From: RGIG5612 sp045604025
GTDB lineage: Bacteria; Bacillota; Clostridia; Lachnospirales; Lachnospiraceae
DNA length: 27,855 nucleotides
NCBI GenBank assembly: GCA_045604025.1
Contig: JAZUNG010000075.1
Span: 1 to 27,855, forward strand
Direction: 5' to 3'
In this document: positions 23,834 to 27,855 of the stretch, piece by piece
How the letters are laid out: every line of letters starts with the position of its first letter
How positions within the stretch are numbered: position 1 is the first letter of the stretch
The notes under the pieces: generated by a model
The model's input: the letters and a program-made list of their open reading frames with translations, nothing else
Database searches by the model: none
Told to the model about the DNA's origin: nothing
Made by a program: the position numbers and the translations under genes

Positions 23834-25378
23834 ATGAATCATTATCCGGAAATACTGGCCCCGTGCGGGACATTTGAATCACTCGAAGCGGCAGTCAAGG
23901 CAGGTGCAGATGCGGTATATCTGGGAGGAGACCTCTTCTCAGCCAGAGCATTTGCAGGGAACTTTGATACTGAGGCTCTGCTTGCGGCAATAGATCATTG
24001 CCATATTTATGATGTGAAAATATATATGGCTCTGAACACTCTGCTCAAAGACGATGAGATAGGCAGGGTACGTGAGTATGTCCGCCCGTTCTACAGGGCG
24101 GGCCTGGACGGCGTGATCGTCCAGGACATGGGCGTGGTAAATGTGCTGAAGAACGAATACCCCGATCTTCCTCTGCACGCATCCACTCAGATGAGCGTGT
24201 CATCCGCTTACGGTGCACAGGTGCTGAAGGACCTGGGATTTACCAGAGTCGTACCGGCCAGAGAGCTGTCACTGGCAGAGATTCGCAGCATTAAGGAGAA
24301 GGTGGATATCGAGATAGAATGCTTCGTTCATGGCGCCATGTGCTTTGCATATTCCGGAAAATGCCTGATGAGCTCATTTATCGGCGGAAGGAGCGGCAAC
24401 AGAGGCAGATGCGCGCAGCCGTGCAGGCAGAGATGGAGCCTGCAGGCGGATACTGAAAATGGCACCAGACAGGTTGCTGACCAGTATGTAATGAGCCTGA
24501 AGGATATGTGCACTCTGGAGGTGCTGCCTGAGCTGATAGCCGCCAGGATCGATTCGTTCAAGATCGAAGGCAGGATGAAGAAGCCTGAGTATACAGCATC
24601 CACTGTGGCAGCCTACAGGATGGCCAGAGATATGTATCTGAGCGGTCTGGGCAGCGAAGCACAGATCCGTCAGGCAGTTACCGATATGAAGGATATCTAT
24701 AACAGAGGCGGATTCTCTGAAGGGTACTACTTTAGACAGAATGGACCGGATATGCTCTCGCCTGACAGACCTAACCATACAGGGGTATTTCTGGGGACTG
24801 TGACCAGGATTGAGCCGCCGTATCTGTATGTCAGGACCGCCATAGATGTAAATGCTCAGGATGTCTGCGAATTTCGTACTGACGGGATGCAGGGAACAGG
24901 CAGTGATGTTCCGACTCTGACCACCGCGGAAGGAGCTGCAAAGGGAAGTACGCTCAGACTGAAGGGAAATGATTTCAAGAGATTTAGAAAGGGCATGGAA
25001 GTATACCGTATACGTAACAACGCACTGCTTTCCAGGATCGAGGAGGAGATAATAGCTCCGGAAAGACAGGTGTCCGCACAGGCGCATGTAACCGCGCATA
25101 TGGGGAGTCCTCTGGTGATAACGATCAGTGCCGCGGATGGCAGGGATATACAGGTCAGTTGCAGCGGAAGCATTGTTGAGGAAGCATCCAGCCAGCCCAG
25201 CAGCGCAGCTGTTATAGCAGAGAAAATGCAGAAAACAGGAGGCAGCGGTGTGCGTCTGGATGTCACCTGTGATATAGATATCAACGCCTTCATAAGGATG
25301 AGCGAGCTGAACAATCTCAGAAGACAGGCTGTTTCAGACTTCAAGGATGCCCTGGCAGCTGCAGGCAGGAGAGTGTGA
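23834..25378 (+). CDS. U32-family protein (peptidase U32 / RNA hydroxylation type), N-terminal part of a split protein
   Basis: This 514-residue protein has a TIM-barrel U32 domain with the family signature ECFVHGAMCFAYSGKCLMS (162-180). Conserved cysteines C170, C177, C193 and C197 probably hold an iron-sulfur cluster, as in the RlhA/TrhP group that hydroxylates rRNA or tRNA bases. The old label is collagenase-like peptidase. The part after about residue 310 resembles the DUF3656-type second domain. Many clostridial relatives are single chains of about 700-780 residues; here the chain stops at 514 and the missing C-terminal portion is the next gene. The start ATG has AAGGG only one base away, an unusually close ribosome site. 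It is divergent from dtd. Confidence 0.88.
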   Translation: MNHYPEILAPCGTFESLEAAVKAGADAVYLGGDLFSARAFAGNFDTEALLAAIDHCHIYDVKIYMALNTLLKDDEIGRVREYVRPFYRAGLDGVIVQDMGVVNVLKNEYPDLPLHASTQMSVSSAYGAQVLKDLGFTRVVPARELSLAEIRSIKEKVDIEIECFVHGAMCFAYSGKCLMSSFIGGRSGNRGRCAQPCRQRWSLQADTENGTRQVADQYVMSLKDMCTLEVLPELIAARIDSFKIEGRMKKPEYTASTVAAYRMARDMYLSGLGSEAQIRQAVTDMKDIYNRGGFSEGYYFRQNGPDMLSPDRPNHTGVFLGTVTRIEPPYLYVRTAIDVNAQDVCEFRTDGMQGTGSDVPTLTTAEGAAKGSTLRLKGNDFKRFRKGMEVYRIRNNALLSRIEEEIIAPERQVSAQAHVTAHMGSPLVITISAADGRDIQVSCSGSIVEEASSQPSSAAVIAEKMQKTGGSGVRLDVTCDIDINAFIRMSELNNLRRQAVSDFKDALAAAGRRV

Positions 25379-25380
25379 CT

Positions 25381-26157
25381 ATGGCAACTGTTTATTTCAG
25401 AGTGAGCGGCATAGAACAGCTGAAAGCGGTCTGCAGCGAGGATATTGCACATGCAGTCATCTGCCGTGCAGAACTGTTTAAGAAGGCATCCGGGCTGAGA
25501 GATGATGGCGCTTCAGACAGGCTGAAGATATATATCGATCTTCCGGATATCATGCGTGAGAACAGGTCAGATGAGATAGCAGAGATGGCAGATACTGCCA
25601 GATGTGCAGACGGTCTGGTCATCAAGAATATCGATGAGATGGGGTTGGTGATCTCTTCAGGATATGACGGAGAGATCCTGGCAGATCCATTTCTGTATGC
25701 CTACAACAAAGAGGCAGTCAGCCTGTACAGAAGCCTGTTTCCGGACATGCGGTTTATTGCTGCGGATGAGCTGACCGATGCAGAGCTCCTCGGGCTGTGG
25801 AAACCGGATGAAGTGATATACAAGGTCTATGGCAGACAGAGAGTCATGTTCACAGCCCAGGATTTCCATGAGAATTTCTCCCAGAAAGAAACAGCCGGGC
25901 TGCATATGGAGTCAGCAAGGAAAGACCGGTTTGTGGTCATGCATGAAGAGGATTATGATACCGTTCTGACGGAGCAGCCTGTCAGTATGCTGAGCAGACT
26001 GGATACACTTCCCTGGAGCAGTATGCTCATAGATCTGACATGCGAGAGCGGACGTGAACTGGAGGCAGTCCTGAGCTCTGTCCGGAAGGCATTTTCAGGG
26101 AAAATGACAGAAGAGTATGGCAGCACATTCGGCCATCATTTCAAAGGTATAGATTAA
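25381..26157 (+). CDS. Separate C-terminal portion of the U32 protein
   Basis: ATG 25381 is the best start: AGGAGAG (25367-25373) stands 7 bases ahead, whereas the alternative GTG 25375, which overlaps the previous stop, is too close to it. The 258-residue product has an alpha/beta pattern of a TIM-barrel half (YFRVSGIEQLKAV, LKIYIDLPDI, DGLVIKNIDEMG) and ends GSTFGHHFKGID, resembling the C-terminal region of long U32 proteins of Clostridia. It lies in a different frame from the upstream gene, two bases after its stop. The two products probably associate to form one functional unit. Having its own ribosome site argues for natural gene fission, not a recent frameshift. It carries no catalytic cysteines of its own. 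Confidence 0.7.
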   Translation: MATVYFRVSGIEQLKAVCSEDIAHAVICRAELFKKASGLRDDGASDRLKIYIDLPDIMRENRSDEIAEMADTARCADGLVIKNIDEMGLVISSGYDGEILADPFLYAYNKEAVSLYRSLFPDMRFIAADELTDAELLGLWKPDEVIYKVYGRQRVMFTAQDFHENFSQKETAGLHMESARKDRFVVMHEEDYDTVLTEQPVSMLSRLDTLPWSSMLIDLTCESGRELEAVLSSVRKAFSGKMTEEYGSTFGHHFKGID

Positions 26158-26158
26158 G

Positions 26159-27601
26159 TTGATCACTGTTAAATGTTCAGAAGAAAGATTCACATACAGT
26201 GCCTACCATCTGGTCAAGGCATTTTTCCCTGATGAAGAGGTTCATACAGAGGTTATGACTGCGCAGGACACAGACGGTGACCTCAGCTATTCAGGTGTGC
26301 AGATATATGGAGATGAAGGACTCCTGGCTGGAGTGCCATATGATGGTGACAGGAAGGCTATGGATAGAGCAGTCTATGATCTGCTGGCTGAAAAAACGGG
26401 AACAGATCTCCCATGGGGGATACTGACCGGAGTCAGGCCTTCGAAACTGGCTATGGAGCAGATCCGGAGCATTTATTCAGGGACGAAAGATGTAGGCTGG
26501 GAGGCAGAAAAGAACAGATTTACCTGGGAAATAGCGGCATCCTTCAGAGTGAGTCCCGCAAAGGCAGCTCTGATATGGAACATAGCGCGGAAAGAGATCA
26601 GATGTATAGATACTGCTTTCCACCAGGCTGCAGGGAAAGATACATTCAGCCTGTATGCGGGCATCCCTGTCTGCCCGAGCATATGTTCATACTGTTCATT
26701 CAGCTCAGGACCGTTCAGCGTATGGGGAAGCCGCCTGGATGACTATATAGATGCACTGTGCTCTGAGCTGAAGGCTGCATCTGAAAGAACCGGAGCCATG
26801 CACCTCACATCCATATATATAGGCGGAGGCACCCCGACTGTATTAAATGAGAGTCAGCTGGAACGACTTCTGAAATGCATAAATGACTGCTACCTGAACA
26901 GAGCGGACCATGTACCGGAATTTACTCTGGAAGCAGGTAGGCCGGATACGATCAACAGACAGAAGCTGGAGATTGCAAGAGCATATGGAGTGAACCGTAT
27001 TTCCATCAATCCACAGACCATGCAGCAGAGAACCCTTGATCTGGTAGGAAGGGAGCATACGGTTCAGGATGTTGCAGATAAGTATTATCTGGCCAGAGAG
27101 GCTGGATTTGACAATATAAATATGGATCTGATCGCAGGACTTCCCGGGGAGACACCGGAGGATATGAGAGATTCCCTGCAGCGTGTCGCTGAGCTGGTAC
27201 CCGACAGTCTGACCGTCCATGCTCTCGCGGTAAAGAGAGCTGCGCGTCTGGAACATCAGTATGCATCTGGCAGGGAAGCTAAGGTGATGATCGAATATGC
27301 CGCGCAGGCAGCAGCGGATATGGGACTTGAGCCATATTATCTGTACAGACAGAAAAGCATAGCAGGCAATCTGGAGAATGTCGGTTATGCTCGTAACGGT
27401 AAAGAGTGCATCTATAATATCATGATCATAGAAGAAGCACAGAGTATCATCGCCTGTGGAGCCGGGGCATCTACCAAGATAAGGCTGAAGGAGCCCATTC
27501 CCAATCCCGACCGCAGAGGGAAAGTAATGACTAGCATACTTCACAGCGACAATCCCAGATCGATCGATCAGTATATTACGGAATTTAAAATCCGCTATTG
27601 A
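26159..27601 (+). CDS. hemZ: HemZ-type radical SAM protein (oxygen-independent coproporphyrinogen dehydrogenase family)
   Basis: This 480-residue radical SAM enzyme has a HemZ-type N-terminal extension (1-160, including GILTGVRPSKL at 87-97) followed by the cluster motif CPSICSYC (C172, C176, C179) and GGGTPT (222-227), then NPQT and NMDLIAGLPGET. It has the family's ordinary length. HemZ relatives are annotated as converting coproporphyrinogen III to protoporphyrinogen IX anaerobically, but no other haem gene is in the window, and several members of this group have uncertain substrates. The start is TTG 26159, one base after the previous stop, with AAAGG about 11 bases upstream. Its stop TGA overlaps the -35 box of the tRNA promoter. 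Confidence 0.92.
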   Translation: MITVKCSEERFTYSAYHLVKAFFPDEEVHTEVMTAQDTDGDLSYSGVQIYGDEGLLAGVPYDGDRKAMDRAVYDLLAEKTGTDLPWGILTGVRPSKLAMEQIRSIYSGTKDVGWEAEKNRFTWEIAASFRVSPAKAALIWNIARKEIRCIDTAFHQAAGKDTFSLYAGIPVCPSICSYCSFSSGPFSVWGSRLDDYIDALCSELKAASERTGAMHLTSIYIGGGTPTVLNESQLERLLKCINDCYLNRADHVPEFTLEAGRPDTINRQKLEIARAYGVNRISINPQTMQQRTLDLVGREHTVQDVADKYYLAREAGFDNINMDLIAGLPGETPEDMRDSLQRVAELVPDSLTVHALAVKRAARLEHQYASGREAKVMIEYAAQAAADMGLEPYYLYRQKSIAGNLENVGYARNGKECIYNIMIIEEAQSIIACGAGASTKIRLKEPIPNPDRRGKVMTSILHSDNPRSIDQYITEFKIRY

Positions 27602-27627
27602 CAAGCCTTCGGAGATTGCTTTATAAT
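27598..27627 (+). promoter_or_regulatory. Consensus promoter of tRNA-Leu
   Basis: TTGACA (27598-27603) and TATAAT (27622-27627) both match the sigma-70/sigma-A consensus at all six positions and are 18 bases apart. The predicted start is near 27634, about 19 bases before the tRNA. The -35 overlaps the hemZ stop codon (TGA 27599-27601). Confidence 0.9.
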
Positions 27628-27652
27628 ACTTAAGTCGCTTGTGAAGCGGTAT

Positions 27653-27736
27653 GCGGATATGGCGGAATTGGCAGACGCGCATGGTTCAGGTCCATGTGAG
27701 GTAACACTCATGCAGGTTCAACTCCTGTTATCCGCA
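27653..27736 (+). tRNA. tRNA-Leu (anticodon CAG)
   Basis: An 84-base tRNA. Acceptor arms GCGGATA (27653-27659) and TATCCGC pair fully, with discriminator A at 27736. The anticodon stem CATGG/CCATG encloses TTCAGGT, giving anticodon CAG. A long variable arm (GAG...CTC) marks it as class II, fitting leucine, and the T arm contains GGTTCAACTCC. The 3' CCA is not encoded (GTA follows) and must be added afterwards. Confidence 0.96.
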
Positions 27737-27740
27737 GTAG

Positions 27741-27773
27741 AAAATAACTCGTGTTGTCACGAGTTATTTTTTT
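27741..27773. terminator. Bidirectional intrinsic terminator after tRNA-Leu
   Basis: A perfect 13-bp stem, AAAATAACTCGTG (27741-27753) with CACGAGTTATTTT (27758-27770), has a TTGT loop and ends in seven T (27767-27773). On the opposite strand the AAAA at 27741-27744 supplies a T tract, so it can also end the leftward gene that stops at 27795. Confidence 0.93.
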
Positions 27774-27794
27774 GTTCATATATAAGTCTGTATA

Positions 27795-27855
27795 TCAGTG
27801 TAGCTTCAGAAATGCGCCTTCGATCCTGCGGTAGAGGCGCTCCAGTAGTTCACAT
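27795..27855 (-). CDS. C-terminal end of an unknown leftward gene
   Basis: On the minus strand an open frame enters from the right edge and ends at TGA (27797-27795), giving the last 19 residues: CELLERLYRRIEGAFLKLH. It looks like the end of an amphipathic helix. It converges on the tRNA terminator about 20 bases away, which is the normal position for a shared terminator. Too little is present to name a family. Confidence 0.5.
   Translation of the reverse strand, partial: CELLERLYRRIEGAFLKLH

Noticed and set aside
24374..25452. Long minus-strand open frames opposite the U32 gene
   Set aside because: The plus strand has clear family motifs; these frames are shadows with no start signals or recognisable domains.

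Overview
The window reads as a stretch of bacterial chromosome from a Gram-positive Firmicute, most likely an anaerobic member of the Clostridia. The evidence is strong Shine-Dalgarno sites (AAGGAG type), the Gram-positive form of DnaK, a HemZ-type radical SAM protein, CstA, a U32 protein, PrsW, and a sortase-assembled pilus locus. Arginine is mostly AGA/AGG and base composition looks balanced by eye. Species cannot be named from the sequence alone. No insertion sequence, phage gene or CRISPR array was seen.

Layout. (1) 1-2000: the C-terminus of an unknown membrane-anchored protein, then two leftward genes, a PrsW-type intramembrane protease and a short FMN-dependent alpha-hydroxy-acid dehydrogenase. 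(2) 1986-2318: a 333-base divergent control region with candidate promoters both ways, a direct repeat, palindromes and a terminator-like double hairpin just upstream of the pilus genes. (3) 2319-12935: five tightly packed rightward genes forming a pilus operon: giant shaft pilin, class C sortase, basal/minor pilin, giant tip protein, class B-like sortase. The shaft pilin carries a roughly 370-residue alanine-rich coiled coil inside its first pilin domain. The tip protein starts with a subtilisin-like (S8) protease domain, followed by a probable thioester adhesin domain and about six Ig-like (CnaB type) domains. This is the most unusual part of the window. (4) 13117-18206: an unrecognised 165-residue protein, the transporter CstA, a D-2-hydroxyacid dehydrogenase, and a multi-pass membrane protein of the DUF6020/GT-C-like kind. 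(5) 18287-23292: a rightward cluster of a membrane zinc-ribbon protein, a membrane J-domain protein with a Tyr/Gly/Ser-rich low-complexity segment, a short Hsp70 (DnaK paralogue) and a membrane-bound cell-wall amidase. (6) 23293-27855: leftward dtd, then rightward a U32 protein split into two genes, hemZ, and a tRNA-Leu(CAG) with a consensus promoter and a strong bidirectional terminator. The 3' end of an unknown leftward gene closes the window.

How the genes may work together. In the pilus locus the class C sortase would join shaft subunits through the pilin-motif lysine. The tip protein would place a protease and a covalent-binding adhesin at the fibre end, and the basal pilin would anchor the fibre to the wall. 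The leader arrangement suggests control by premature transcription termination. The zinc-ribbon/J/Hsp70/amidase cluster looks like a dedicated envelope-associated chaperone set separate from the housekeeping dnaK operon. The remaining genes are central housekeeping functions (peptide or pyruvate-type uptake, tRNA proofreading, RNA modification, porphyrin-related radical chemistry).
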